Assembly: GCA_963804055.1 (NCBI GenBank)
Contig: CAWDOU010000005.1
Coordinates: forward strand, 1-64,000
DNA: 64,000 nucleotides
Direction of reading: 5' to 3'
Origin: Bog-473 sp963804055
Lineage (GTDB): Bacteria; Actinomycetota; Acidimicrobiia; Acidimicrobiales; RAAP-2
The position numbers and the translations under genes are program-made. Positions within the stretch are counted from its first letter, which is position 1. Each line of letters opens with the position of its first letter. Under the pieces are notes generated by a model, which saw only the letters and a list, made by a program, of their open reading frames with translations, was not told where the DNA came from and made no database searches. This document shows positions 1 through 9,458 of this stretch, piece after piece.

Positions 1-3000
1 AACCTGGGCGACGGCCTCATGGTGGTGTTCCAGACGGCTTCGCACGCCCTCGAGTGTGCGGTGGCCATGCAACAAGGAGTCGATCACGACAACGCGGGCG
101 CCGGGCGCCCTCTCGGCATCCGGGTAGGGGTAAGCACCGGGGAGGCCACAAGGGAAGCCGACGACTACTTCGGTGACCCCGTCATCGAAGCAGCGCGCCT
201 GTGTGCCAAGGCGGAGTCTGGGCAAATCCTGGTGACCGACCTCGTGCGGGCGAATGCTGGACGACGGTCCCTCCACAGCTTCACCTCTCTCGGCCAGTTC
301 GAGCTGAAGGGCCTGGCTGACCCGGTCGAAACGCTCGAGGTGACTTGGGAGCCCATTGCCGGCGACACCGGGCCGGGAGCAACGGTGCCGCTTCCTGCGC
401 GTCTCGCGCACCGCCCCGGTGTGGGGGTGATCGGGCGGGACCAAGAACTCGACCTACTTAGCGACGCCTTGAAGAAGGTGAGCTCGGGGGCTGGACGCGA
501 GCTGGTGCTGATCTCAGGGGAGCCCGGGCAGGGCAAGACCACCATGGTGGCCGAACTCGCCCGCCGCGCCCACGAGGCAGGGGCCATCGTGCTGCTCGGG
601 CGGTCCGACGAAGAGGGCGGTTCCCCCTACCGCCCCTTCGCCGAGGCGCTCGGACATCTCGTCACCCATGCCCGGGAATCCACTCTGCGCGCCCACGTGG
701 AATCCCACGGGTCGGAGCTGTCCCGCCTGGTGCCCGCGCTCGGACGGCGCCTGGGCGACTTGCCCGCCCCGCAAAGCACCGATCCCGACACCGAGCGATA
801 CCTCCTCTACGGGGCGGTAGTCGGCCTGCTCGAAACGGCGGGCGCCGAACACCCGGTCATCCTGTTCCTCGACGACCTGCACTGGGCCGACAAGCCGAGC
901 CTCCAGCTCCTGCGCCACGTGGTAGCCAACACCTCGACCGCCCGGCTCTTGGTGCTCGGCACCTACCGCGACGCCGAGCTGTCCGCGGCGCACCCCCTCA
1001 GTGAGGCACTCGGGGCCTTGCACCGAGAGCCGGTGGGGGTTTCGACGCTCGCACTCAAGGGCTTGAACGACACCGACGTGGTGGCCTTCTTGGAGTCCGC
1101 GGCCGGCCACGAGCTCGACGAGACCGGAGTGGCGCTAGCTCACCAGGTCTACCGAGAGACCGACGGCAATCCCTTCTTCGTCGCCGAGGTGTTGCGCGAG
1201 CTCTCCGAATCGCGCGCCATCGTCCAAGACGCCACGGGGCGCTGGGTGGCCAAGGACCCAGAGGACACCGTGGTCCTGCCCCAAAGCGTGCGCACTGTGA
1301 TCGGGACCCGGGTGGCACGTCTCGGGGAACCAGCCGCCAAGGTGCTCGGGGCGGCGGCGGTCATCGGCCGCGACTTCGACCTCGACCTGCTCGCCGCCGC
1401 CACGGGCCGCGACGAGGACGACCTGTTGGACCTACTCGACGAGGCTCAGCGGGCCACGCTCGTCTTCGAACTGCCCTATGCGCCCGGGCGCTACAGCTTC
1501 TCGCACGCACTCATCCAGCACACCCTCTACGAGGACCTCGGCCTCACCCGGCGCACCCGCTTACACCGCGTGGTGGGCGAGGCCCTCGAGGAACTTGAAG
1601 TTGGGCGCGACGACCTGCGCCTCGGAGAGCTGGCGCGCCACTTCATCCTCGCTACCAGGCCGGCTGACACGGCCAAGGCCATCGACTACGCCCGCCGGGC
1701 CGGGGAAGCCGCCCTCGACGCGCTCGCCCCCGAGGAGGCCGTCGACTACTTCACCCAGGCCCTCGATCTCGTCGCCCAGAGCGGGGACACCGCCCCGAGC
1801 ACGCGGCTCGACCTGCTGATCGCCCTCGGCACCGCCCAGCGCCGCGCCGGCATCGCTGATTCCCGCTCCACGCTCCTCGCGGCCACGCGTGCGGCCCGGG
1901 AGGCGAGCGATGTTGCGCGCCTGGCCCGGGCCGCGCTCGAGAACAACCGCGGCTGGTTCACCAGCTTTGGCCAGGTCGACACGGAGAAGGTCGAAATGCT
2001 CGAAGCCGCCTTGGCCGCGCTGCCGGCAGATGACAGCCCCGAACGGGCCCGGCTACTGGCCTCCCTGTGCGCGGAGCTGAACTACGGCGCACCACTCGAA
2101 CGCCGCGTGGCATTGGCCGACGAAGCCAAGGCCATCGCCCGTCGGCTCGGCGACGACCGTGCCTTCGTCGACGTGGTCCACCGGTCGGGCGTGTCACTCT
2201 TCGCGCCTTCCACCTTGGCCATACAGTTGGCCGACCACGACGAAGCGGTGGCCGCCGCCGAACGCTTTGGGGACCACCTCGCTGCGTCACGCAGCCCTGC
2301 CGGCTACGCCATATTCGTCCGGGCCGGACGATTCGATCACGCCTCGGAATTGGTTGCCCAAGAGCAAGCGTTCGCCGAAAAGCTCGGTGATCCCGTCTTC
2401 CGATGGGAGGCGACCTATCGCGCCGCCTCCGAAGCCATGCTCCGTGGCGATAACGCCGAAGCGGAACGACTGGCCGAGGCCGCCCTCGAGATCGGTGCCG
2501 CGATCGGCCAGCCCGATGCCCTGAGCTTCTACGGCGTTCAGTTGATGTGCGTCCGGTTCGGGCAGGGGCGATACGGAGAACTCATGGCCCTGGTCACAGA
2601 TGCCGCCCGGGACAACCCAGCAATACCGAGCCTCAAAGCCACGCTGGCCGAGGTCACGCTGCACTCGGGCGACATCTCGGCGGCTCGGAAGATGCTCGAC
2701 GATCTCGCGGCGACGTCCTTTGCGTTTCCAGAGGATACCTCCTGGCTGGACGCCGTCTCCGTGTGCGCCCGGGTGGCAGGGGAGCTCGGAGAAGAGGCCC
2801 ACGCCGCTCTGCTCTTCCAGCTGCTCCTCCCCTATCGAGACCAGGTCCCGCACAACGGCCTGATTCCGGAGCCGTCGGTGGCCTCGCACCTAGGAGCGCT
2901 GGCCACCGTCCTCGGCCGCTACGACGAGGCAGAAGTGTTCTTCGCGGAAGCTGCGGAACTGAACGCACGTGGCCGGATGCGGTTGTACGGAGCTCTCACC

Positions 3001-3156
3001 AACTTGCAGCGGGGGCAGATGCTTCGTCGACGCAATGGCGGCGGCGACGTCGACAGAGCCCGCAGCCTGCTGGAAGACGCGCTGTCGAGCGCAGCTCAGC
3101 ACGGTTACGCCAGGATCGAGAGCCAGGCGACGGAAGAGCTCGGAAAGTTGTCGTAA
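1..3156 (+). CDS. Cyclase-homology / AAA ATPase / TPR regulator, 5' truncated by window
   Basis: The reading frame is open from the first base (NLGDGLMVVF...), so the real start lies upstream. The first ~110 residues are the C-terminal half of a class III nucleotide cyclase domain (GDG motif, then DYFGDP...AARL and GQILV). They are followed by an AAA/NB-ARC-like ATPase with Walker A GEPGQGKT (about residue 167 from the first Met) and Walker B LFLDDLHWAD, then a long alpha-helical TPR-like region to the end. This is the architecture of large actinobacterial cyclase-ATPase-TPR signalling proteins. Odd point: the Asn expected in the cyclase VNxAARL motif is Ile (PVIEAARL). That Asn stabilises the transition state in active cyclases, so this domain is probably a non-catalytic sensor; the N-terminal half cannot be seen. 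Family confidence is high; the signal is unknown. Confidence 0.88.
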   Translation, partial: NLGDGLMVVFQTASHALECAVAMQQGVDHDNAGAGRPLGIRVGVSTGEATREADDYFGDPVIEAARLCAKAESGQILVTDLVRANAGRRSLHSFTSLGQFELKGLADPVETLEVTWEPIAGDTGPGATVPLPARLAHRPGVGVIGRDQELDLLSDALKKVSSGAGRELVLISGEPGQGKTTMVAELARRAHEAGAIVLLGRSDEEGGSPYRPFAEALGHLVTHARESTLRAHVESHGSELSRLVPALGRRLGDLPAPQSTDPDTERYLLYGAVVGLLETAGAEHPVILFLDDLHWADKPSLQLLRHVVANTSTARLLVLGTYRDAELSAAHPLSEALGALHREPVGVSTLALKGLNDTDVVAFLESAAGHELDETGVALAHQVYRETDGNPFFVAEVLRELSESRAIVQDATGRWVAKDPEDTVVLPQSVRTVIGTRVARLGEPAAKVLGAAAVIGRDFDLDLLAAATGRDEDDLLDLLDEAQRATLVFELPYAPGRYSFSHALIQHTLYEDLGLTRRTRLHRVVGEALEELEVGRDDLRLGELARHFILATRPADTAKAIDYARRAGEAALDALAPEEAVDYFTQALDLVAQSGDTAPSTRLDLLIALGTAQRRAGIADSRSTLLAATRAAREASDVARLARAALENNRGWFTSFGQVDTEKVEMLEAALAALPADDSPERARLLASLCAELNYGAPLERRVALADEAKAIARRLGDDRAFVDVVHRSGVSLFAPSTLAIQLADHDEAVAAAERFGDHLAASRSPAGYAIFVRAGRFDHASELVAQEQAFAEKLGDPVFRWEATYRAASEAMLRGDNAEAERLAEAALEIGAAIGQPDALSFYGVQLMCVRFGQGRYGELMALVTDAARDNPAIPSLKATLAEVTLHSGDISAARKMLDDLAATSFAFPEDTSWLDAVSVCARVAGELGEEAHAALLFQLLLPYRDQVPHNGLIPEPSVASHLGALATVLGRYDEAEVFFAEAAELNARGRMRLYGALTNLQRGQMLRRRNGGGDVDRARSLLEDALSSAAQHGYARIESQATEELGKLS

Positions 3157-3259
3157 GCGGAGCGACCGGCATTAGAAATCGTTGGCGGGCCCTGCCGTAT
3201 ACACGGAGCGTTCCGTGGCGCCCCGTGCTCGGTGCCACCAGGGCCGCATTGGGGCAGCG

Positions 3260-3489
3260 GCACTGGGCTTGACTCTGCCCTCGCCCGATCTGGCGCATGC
3301 AAAGCCGACCATGTTGGGATTGCTTATGGCTCCCGTTGCGTAGAGCTCGAAGGGATCGAAGACGAAGGGACCACCCAAGAGGTCGTCACCGATGACGACG
3401 CCGCGCTGTCCGAGCCCCGCCTCGGCAATGAAGGGGTACGCAGCGCCGAGGTTGCGCGTCGTCACCTGGTGGGCTGGGACCCGGGGCAT
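3260..3489 (-). pseudogene. Relic of a VirB4-like conjugation ATPase (frameshifted, Walker A degraded)
   Basis: Minus-strand translation gives RVPAHQVTTRNLGAAYPF, then GLGQRGVVIGDDLLGGPF and VFDPFELYATGAISNPNM. This is the segment just before Walker A in the ATP-binding protein that normally accompanies SCO6880-type genes. Immediately after NPNMV the frame breaks near 3299-3307. The adjacent frame continues as MRQIGRGQSQA, which aligns with the expected GQIGRGKSA, but the catalytic Lys is now Gln. Nothing recognisable remains on either side. The relic has the same orientation as the pilin/TrbL/SCO6880 cluster starting 3 kb away, whose ATPase gene is otherwise missing. The family assignment comes from remembered motif patterns, not from a search. 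Confidence 0.68.
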
Positions 3490-3641
3490 GCGCTCCCTCA
3501 TCGGGGTGAACGGTCGCCCGCAATCGGGCAGCGTTCGCCCCAAAGACATCCACCACCAGGCGCCACAGCCCGACCGGTACCGTGTGGCCGTTCCAACGCA
3601 GCGATCGAGATCAGAAAGTGGACCGCCACGGGAGGAGAGCC

Positions 3642-4040
3642 ATGGACCGCGAGTCACCGAGCGCATTCGTCCACCGCTTCGTCGCTGCGATGGAGGCCTC
3701 GGACATGGAGACGGTCGCCGCCTGCTTCGATCCGACGGTCCGGGCGTTCATCACGAACGCAGCCGGTGGAACGGACCTCGTGGAGGGCAGCGACAACCTC
3801 CGCCGGAGGTTCCCCGACTTCGCCGCCATGGCCGACACGTTCCAGGCGAACGTGACGCAGGTCCACGAGATCACTGCATCGACCGTCCTCTTCATGGTGG
3901 AGATCCGCGCCGAGCGCAAGGGTCGGTCCCTGCACAACTTCGCCGGCATCCTCATTCGGCTCTCGGACGAGGGGCGCATGACCGAGTACCACATGGTCGA
4001 GGCGCTTCCCGAGGAGAGCGACCGCTTCTGGTCCGACTAG
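3642..4040 (+). CDS. SnoaL/NTF2-like protein
   Basis: A 132-residue protein, the size of a single NTF2-like cone domain. It opens with SAFVHRFVAAMEASDMETVAACFDP, typical of the first helix of the SnoaL/ketosteroid-isomerase-like fold, and ends with strands rich in acidic residues. I chose the ATG preceded by GGAGGAGAG at 8-nt spacing; an upstream in-frame start would add about 20 unlike residues. Such proteins act as small isomerases, hydrolases or ligand-binding domains, and nothing here identifies the substrate. The gene stands alone between the ATPase relic and a DUF1275 membrane protein on the same strand. Confidence 0.72.
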   Translation: MDRESPSAFVHRFVAAMEASDMETVAACFDPTVRAFITNAAGGTDLVEGSDNLRRRFPDFAAMADTFQANVTQVHEITASTVLFMVEIRAERKGRSLHNFAGILIRLSDEGRMTEYHMVEALPEESDRFWSD

Positions 4041-4108
4041 TGGCTCCGTTACCTTGACGGAGCCGTGACCATCGCACCGGCAGCGGTCGCGGGGAAGGTG
4101 GAGCGCCC

Positions 4109-4798
4109 ATGAGCGAGCCCGATCGTCCACTGCCACCTCTGGTGGTGACCCTGGCCGCCCTCACCGTCGTCAGCGGCTTCGTCGATGCGGTGAGCTTCCT
4201 CGGCCTCGGGCACGTCTTCACCGCCAACATGACGGGCAACGTCGTCCTCATCGGGTTCGCCGCTGCCGGTGCCCCCGGTTTCTCCGTGGCGGCCAGCGGC
4301 TGCGCGCTCGGCGCCTTCCTCGTCGGTGCGGTGGCCGCGGGCCGTCTGGGACGGCGGATCTTCCCGCCCCGCAACCTGCTCCTCGTCGCCATGGTGATCG
4401 AGGCGACGTGCACCGCCGCGGCCGCGGTCGTCGCCGGCACGGTCCCGGCCATCGGCACGGGCTGGCCCCGCTACACGGTCATCGCGCTCCTGGCCGCCGC
4501 CGTGGGCCTGCGGAACACCGCCGTCCGGCGCGTGGGCGTCCCCGACATGTCCACCACGGTGCTGACATCGACCTTGACGGGTCTGGCCTCGGGCTCCAGG
4601 GTGGCCGGAGGGACCAACCCGCACGCCCGCCTCGGGACGACGTCCGTACTCTCCATGTTCGGTGGGGCGCTCATCGGTGCCGTCCTCGTACTCCATGCAG
4701 GGGCGACCTGGTCTCTCGGCATCGCCGCCGGCATCGTCACCGCCACCGCTGTCTTCTTCTCCCGGGCGGTGCCCCTGGAGCGGCATCTGGTGCAGTGA
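4109..4798 (+). CDS. YoaK/DUF1275 family membrane protein
   Basis: 229 residues with about six hydrophobic segments. The N-terminal pattern VSGFVDAVSFLGLGHVFTAN followed by MTGNVV is characteristic of the DUF1275 (YoaK) family, inner-membrane proteins of unknown transport or sensory role. Start: ATG with GGTGGAG about 6 nt upstream. It follows the NTF2-like gene at 68 nt and converges with the sulfatase gene. No specific function can be inferred. Confidence 0.85.
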   Translation: MSEPDRPLPPLVVTLAALTVVSGFVDAVSFLGLGHVFTANMTGNVVLIGFAAAGAPGFSVAASGCALGAFLVGAVAAGRLGRRIFPPRNLLLVAMVIEATCTAAAAVVAGTVPAIGTGWPRYTVIALLAAAVGLRNTAVRRVGVPDMSTTVLTSTLTGLASGSRVAGGTNPHARLGTTSVLSMFGGALIGAVLVLHAGATWSLGIAAGIVTATAVFFSRAVPLERHLVQ

Positions 4799-4838
4799 CC
4801 ACCACCACTCCGAACCCACCAGTCCGAACAAAGCCCTC

Positions 4839-6395
4839 CTAGGCGAGACCCAGCCGTTCGAACTGGTCATCGGGTGCGTCGACCGAGCCGAGCGCATGGC
4901 GCAGCAGCTCCAGCAGCTCCGGCTCCGCCGCGCCGCCCACCAGGTTCACCACTTCGTCCGGGTCCTCGTCGAGGTCGAAGAGGAAGTGTGCGTCGACCGC
5001 GTTGCTGCCTGCCCAGAACGGCAGCCGGTCGCCGGGCTCGAATGGTTGGCGGATGACCGGGACGTCCGAGCCCGGCATGAAGTCGAGCCTCGCCCGCCGG
5101 TCGGGCATCGGCAGACGGACGGCGTCCTCCAGGCCGTGCACGGGCATGGTCGACCAGCGGTTCGACCACATGGACAGGGGGAAGTTGTCGCCGTCCGCGC
5201 CGCGCGCGTACTTGCGATGGCCGTCGGTGACCTGGACCCAGTTGCCGTAGACGCCCCCGAGAGCCCACTCCCGCACCTGTGCCGCCGATCCTTCCAGCAG
5301 GGGAACCAACGATGTCCCGTGCACCCCGTTCCGCGGCGGCACGCCGAACACGTCGGCCAGGGTGGCGTTGATGTCGACGTTCGTCGTCAGCGCGCCGCAC
5401 GACGTCCCGCCCGAGAGGCCCGGCCAGTGCACCAGCAGCGGGATGTGCCCCAACGGCTCGTACTGCATCACGCCGGGCTTCCCCCAGATGTCCTTCTCCC
5501 CGAGATAGTGCCCGTGGTCCGTGCACACGATGACCGCCGTGCTCTCCCACAGCCCCCGAGCGCTCAGCGCGTCGAAGACCTCACCGACCCAATGGTCGAT
5601 CATGCTGAGCTTGGACCCGTAGTTGGCCCGGATGTGGCGGCCCTCGCGCTCGCTCAGCCGTCCCGCCGCCACCGCCCCGACGTCGTAGGGCGGCCAGATC
5701 AACCGCTCACCCTCCCATTGCGGGTCGTAGCGCCCGGCCCAGGGCTCGGGCGTGTCGAACGGCTCGTGCGGGTCGAACTCGTCCACGAAGAGCAGGAAAG
5801 GCGTGTCTCGCGGCGCGCCGTCGCGCAACCAGGCGGCCGCGGCGCGCATCGTCTTGGGCCCGGGGAAGTCCTCCTCTGACCGGAAGAAGGTCCGTGAGCG
5901 GTCGTAGGGACGGTCCCCCGCGTCCGCCCAACCCAGGCGGTCCTGCCAGAACCAGCCGCCGCCACGGGCGGGCAGCGCCGGCGACCCGACGAACGTCGGG
6001 TCCGGGTAGGTGCGCCAGGGATCGCCCTCGTGGCCGCGCACGTAGTCCCAGCCGCTGAAGTCGGTGTGGTAGTTCTCGCCGCCGACCTCGAAGAGGTGCG
6101 GGTGGTCCGAGACGAGCATCGTCGTCACGCCGGCCCGCCGCAGGTTCTGGGTGATGGGCTCCTCCCATATCTCTATGGAACCCCACGGTCGCCAGAGGAA
6201 GTCGAGCGACCCGCACAAGATGTCGTGCCGTGCCGGCATGCAGGGCAGCGAGCCGGTGACGTGCGACGTGAAGCGGACCGCCCGTTCGCGGGCGAAGCGG
6301 TCGAGGTTGGGCGTGTCGAACTCGGTGCCCCCGTAGCTGCCGAGCATGTGCCGGTTGAGGCTGTCGAGGAGCAGGACGACCACATTGCGCGGCAT
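4839..6395 (-). CDS. Type I sulfatase
   Basis: 518 residues starting MPRNVVVLLLDSLNRHMLG, the usual sulfatase/alkaline-phosphatase-fold opening with the first metal-binding Asp. The signature CMPAR (Cys52-x-Pro-x-Arg) is present; this Cys is converted to formylglycine by the maturation enzyme in active type I sulfatases. Further metal-site motifs are FVDEFDPHEPF and TDHGHYLGEKD. No signal peptide is seen, so it is probably cytoplasmic. The frame stays open far upstream, but I chose the ATG at the conserved N-terminus. It sits between a DUF1275 gene and the conjugation-like cluster, where a VirB4-type ATPase gene would be expected. The substrate is unknown. Confidence 0.88.
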   Translation of the reverse strand: MPRNVVVLLLDSLNRHMLGSYGGTEFDTPNLDRFARERAVRFTSHVTGSLPCMPARHDILCGSLDFLWRPWGSIEIWEEPITQNLRRAGVTTMLVSDHPHLFEVGGENYHTDFSGWDYVRGHEGDPWRTYPDPTFVGSPALPARGGGWFWQDRLGWADAGDRPYDRSRTFFRSEEDFPGPKTMRAAAAWLRDGAPRDTPFLLFVDEFDPHEPFDTPEPWAGRYDPQWEGERLIWPPYDVGAVAAGRLSEREGRHIRANYGSKLSMIDHWVGEVFDALSARGLWESTAVIVCTDHGHYLGEKDIWGKPGVMQYEPLGHIPLLVHWPGLSGGTSCGALTTNVDINATLADVFGVPPRNGVHGTSLVPLLEGSAAQVREWALGGVYGNWVQVTDGHRKYARGADGDNFPLSMWSNRWSTMPVHGLEDAVRLPMPDRRARLDFMPGSDVPVIRQPFEPGDRLPFWAGSNAVDAHFLFDLDEDPDEVVNLVGGAAEPELLELLRHALGSVDAPDDQFERLGLA

Positions 6396-6489
6396 AGTGC
6401 CCCGCTCCGCACCGCCCGTCTCCGCACCGCCCCTCTCCGGCGGGCTCGCATCGGGACGGTCGGCCACGGCGTCATGGTACGGCCCTCGC

Positions 6490-7851
6490 TCAGTGCAGGC
6501 CGCGGCAGAGCGGGAGCGTGCAGGTGTACGCCGAGGCCTGGTCGCCGTAGAGCCGGCGCAGCGCCAACCGGCTCTGGCCCGCCGCATGCTGCACCACGTC
6601 GCACGCCGCCACCAGCTCCTCCTCGCTGGCGGCGGAGACGGTGACGTAGCCCGAGTAGCGGAACGAGGCATGGCCCTCGGCCAGCTCCGCCTCGCGCCGG
6701 GCCAGGACCTCCGACTCGCGGGCGTGGCGTGCGGTCGAGACGAAGCCGCCGCGCCGGCGCAGCTCGCTGTCGGCCAGGTCCGCCGTCCGCGACGCCTCGA
6801 CCTTCCGCACGGCTGCGTCGGGACCGAGCGGCTCCATGACGACAGCGAGAGTCGACCGGGCCGAGCCGAGGAGGATGGGTGCCAGGAAGTCGCTCCGCAC
6901 TTCAATGCGCGGCCATTCGGCCACCCAGAAGGTGGCGTGGACCATGCCGTCGACGCGCACGTCCGACCACCGCTCCTCCATGGCCATGGGCCAGTGGTCC
7001 AGTGCCGGCGCGCCACCGAACGAGGCCGCGTGCGGCTCGTAGGTGCGCAGAAGCTGGTGTGCCAGGTCGTCCGCCGAGAGGACCGACTCGACCTCGACAT
7101 CGGCGTCCCCCAGGAGACGGACCAGCGATCCCACCTCGCGGGCCAGCGTGGCGCAGCCGACCTCGACCGAGCGCGTGAGGCGGACCTGCACGGCCAGGAC
7201 GACGTCGTGCGCGCACGTGTGCGAGTCCATGTCGGTGAGCAACGCGTCGTACGAGGCGGTGCAGGCCGAGGCCGCGTCGGGTGCGGCCGCAGCCTCGAGA
7301 TACGACCGCAACCCCTCCCCGTCGTCGGGGAACGACGCCGCCACCCATTGCACCCGGTGCACCGGCGAGCCCTCGCGGGCCAGCGACGCCAGCACCGATG
7401 CCCAGGCGCCGACCCGGCGGTCCTGCTCGTCGGCGCCGAGCAGGGCGAAGCTTGCGCCGCGCAACAGGAGGGCCGCCGTGAGCGTGCGGCCCATGCGGTC
7501 GTGCACGACGCCCATGTCGCGCCACTCGGCGCGCAGGAGGCGCAACCCGCGCAGCGGTCCGCCGTGGCCCGCCCCCCATGCGCCGCTGCGCCGGGCGCTC
7601 CAGCACACGACCACCGGCAGCCACTCGTCGCCGGTCCGTCCGGACACCGGGACCGTGGCCAGCGCCCCGTAGAGGACGAGGATGCCGACCGCCGCGGCCA
7701 CTCCCAGCGCAGTGGGCTCCCAGCGCAGCACGAGCACGCCGAAGACCAGCCCCACGGCCACGGTCATGATCTGGCCGGCCCGCCACCCCGCCAGCGCCCC
7801 GCCGCGCTCGCGGGGCCCGAACCGGTAGCGCGACCCCCGCTCGGCGCTCAC
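6490..7851 (-). CDS. SCO6880-family conjugation-associated membrane protein
   Basis: 453 residues. It opens SAERGSRYRFGPRERGG, has two N-terminal transmembrane helices (about residues 30-70), then a long soluble region, and ends LPLCRGLH. The N- and C-terminal patterns match the actinobacterial SCO6880 family, found in chromosomal conjugation/type IV-secretion-like clusters. The GTG start overlaps the stop of the TrbL-like gene by 4 nt (GTGA), so translation is probably coupled. In related loci the next gene encodes a VirB4-like ATPase; here a sulfatase gene follows instead. Role inferred: a cytoplasmic-face scaffold of a membrane export or transfer complex. Confidence 0.78.
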   Translation of the reverse strand: MSAERGSRYRFGPRERGGALAGWRAGQIMTVAVGLVFGVLVLRWEPTALGVAAAVGILVLYGALATVPVSGRTGDEWLPVVVCWSARRSGAWGAGHGGPLRGLRLLRAEWRDMGVVHDRMGRTLTAALLLRGASFALLGADEQDRRVGAWASVLASLAREGSPVHRVQWVAASFPDDGEGLRSYLEAAAAPDAASACTASYDALLTDMDSHTCAHDVVLAVQVRLTRSVEVGCATLAREVGSLVRLLGDADVEVESVLSADDLAHQLLRTYEPHAASFGGAPALDHWPMAMEERWSDVRVDGMVHATFWVAEWPRIEVRSDFLAPILLGSARSTLAVVMEPLGPDAAVRKVEASRTADLADSELRRRGGFVSTARHARESEVLARREAELAEGHASFRYSGYVTVSAASEEELVAACDVVQHAAGQSRLALRRLYGDQASAYTCTLPLCRGLH

Positions 7852-9434
7852 GCGTCCGGGCCCTCGCCCGGCGGCCACGCAGGATCGAGCGGTTTGAGCG
7901 AGGGACCCCCGTTGTCACCCATGTAGTACCTCATCTCTCCGGGTTCGTAGCGCCGGATGAGCGCGCGGCCCGGCGGGACGCCCTGCCACATCCACGCGTC
8001 CTCGGCGGTGGCGGGGCCGATGCGCCCTTGCAGCCCCGTACTGCGCCGTGCTCCGACCCGATCGGCGGGATCGGGCTCGAAGCCCGTGGCCCCCGTCCCA
8101 GCCTCCGCGTCGCCCCATGTCCCCGCGCCCGCACCGGCACCTGCACGGGCACCGGCACCGGCACCGGCACCGGCGTTCGTCGCCGCGTCGAGCGACCCAG
8201 CAGAGAAGGTCGGTGCCGGCAGGACCGGCCTCCGCCCCTTCTGCCGCGGCCGATTCAGTTCCGCCGCCAACTCCCGCTCGGTCATCTCCGGATCGCCGTC
8301 GGCCATCGGGATCGCCGAGCCCGAGTTCGCACCGTCGCCGCCACCCGGGTCGGCCGTGCCTGGGCCGGCTGCACCCGTGGCCGCACCGGCGGCGCGGCCG
8401 GCCGCCCCGCCTCCGGGCGCGGCCGTCATCCCCAGCAACCGCGAGTCCCCCAGCGCGCCCAGGCCCTCGTGCAGCGCATGACCGGCCGCCGTCCGCGGCA
8501 CCCGGGTCATGGCGGCGGTCCCCCGTTCACGCAACCCGTCGAGATGCGCCACCGCACCCGCCTCGACGGCCGGGATCATGCGCAGGATGGCAAAGGGCAC
8601 GAACGTCGCCATCAGGAGGAGCGCGCCGCCGGCCAGGACGGAGGAGAAGCCCGATCCGTGATCCCCCGTGCCCGACGTGCCGGAGGAGACGGCTCCCGCG
8701 GCCAGGCTCAGCGTCGCCACGATGACGAACTTGGAGAGGATCAGGGCCGCCAAGGTCTCGACCAACCGCTTGCACCAGTGCGACACGGCGGGCCACACGA
8801 GCGTGGCGAGGGCGAGGGGCAGGAAGAGGACGGCGACGTACACCGCGGCGGCCCTGATCAGCAGCTCGAGCCACAACACGAAGGCCGCCACCGCGATCAG
8901 GAGCGCGATCAGGAGAAGCACGAAGCTGGCGATGGTGGGGTCGGCGGCCGATTCCACCAGACCCGAGGTCACGCCGCTGAGGAGGGAGCTCACGTCGGCA
9001 CTGGTGCCGCCCGCCACGGCGTCGCTCATGGCGTCAGTGGCGGACAGGCTCAGGATGACGATCTGAATCGCCACCACCGCCAGCAGCAGTGCCAGGGGCA
9101 GCTGCACCAGGAAGGTGCGGATCAGCTGTCCCGGGTTCTGGCGCACCACGGCCTGCAGCGTCGACGCCAGGAGCATCGGGAGGATCACGACGCCGGCCAG
9201 CGCGGTCATCTGCCCGTAGTGGGCCTGGAACCAACTCGCCCCCAGATCAACGGTGGTGCTGGCACTGAGCACGTCGCCGATCTGGTTCAACAGCCATTCG
9301 GCGCCGCTGGCCACCCACTGGCTGATCCCGCTGAGAACGGACTCGAACCCCGATGACGCGATGGAGCCCCCGATGCTCCCGACCTGGCAGACCGGGTTGA
9401 GCGCGTCGAGGCCGGTGCAGCCTGCGGCCAGCAT
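7848..9434 (-). CDS. TrbL/VirB6-like polytopic membrane protein
   Basis: 528 residues. After an N-terminal extracytoplasmic-looking stretch (AAGCTGLDALNPVCQVGS, two Cys) there are at least five hydrophobic helices, including MTALAGVVILPMLLAS and a long segment of about 45 hydrophobic residues. The soluble C-terminal third is low-complexity, with an Ala-Gly run coded by a hexamer repeat. The topology and the LRMIPAVEAGAVAHLDGLR region resemble the TrbL/VirB6-like partner of SCO6880-type genes. It follows the small pilin-like gene at 24 nt. Start: ATG, with no convincing Shine-Dalgarno, so the exact start is moderately certain. Confidence 0.72.
   Translation of the reverse strand: MLAAGCTGLDALNPVCQVGSIGGSIASSGFESVLSGISQWVASGAEWLLNQIGDVLSASTTVDLGASWFQAHYGQMTALAGVVILPMLLASTLQAVVRQNPGQLIRTFLVQLPLALLLAVVAIQIVILSLSATDAMSDAVAGGTSADVSSLLSGVTSGLVESAADPTIASFVLLLIALLIAVAAFVLWLELLIRAAAVYVAVLFLPLALATLVWPAVSHWCKRLVETLAALILSKFVIVATLSLAAGAVSSGTSGTGDHGSGFSSVLAGGALLLMATFVPFAILRMIPAVEAGAVAHLDGLRERGTAAMTRVPRTAAGHALHEGLGALGDSRLLGMTAAPGGGAAGRAAGAATGAAGPGTADPGGGDGANSGSAIPMADGDPEMTERELAAELNRPRQKGRRPVLPAPTFSAGSLDAATNAGAGAGAGARAGAGAGAGTWGDAEAGTGATGFEPDPADRVGARRSTGLQGRIGPATAEDAWMWQGVPPGRALIRRYEPGEMRYYMGDNGGPSLKPLDPAWPPGEGPDA
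8131..8174. repeat. GCACCG hexamer repeat inside the TrbL-like gene
   Basis: Tandem GCACCG units with two point variants encode an alternating Ala-Gly run in the C-terminal tail of the TrbL-like protein. Copy number is likely to vary through replication slippage without breaking the frame, because the unit is six bases. Confidence 0.75.
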
Positions 9435-9458
9435 GGGAATGGACGATCAGTCGGGCGA

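Noticed and set aside
6396..7100. N-terminal extension of the sulfatase frame by 235 codons
   Set aside because: The extension lies inside the SCO6880-like gene and is not sulfatase-like; the conserved MPRNVVVLLLD start and an adjacent purine-rich site fit better.
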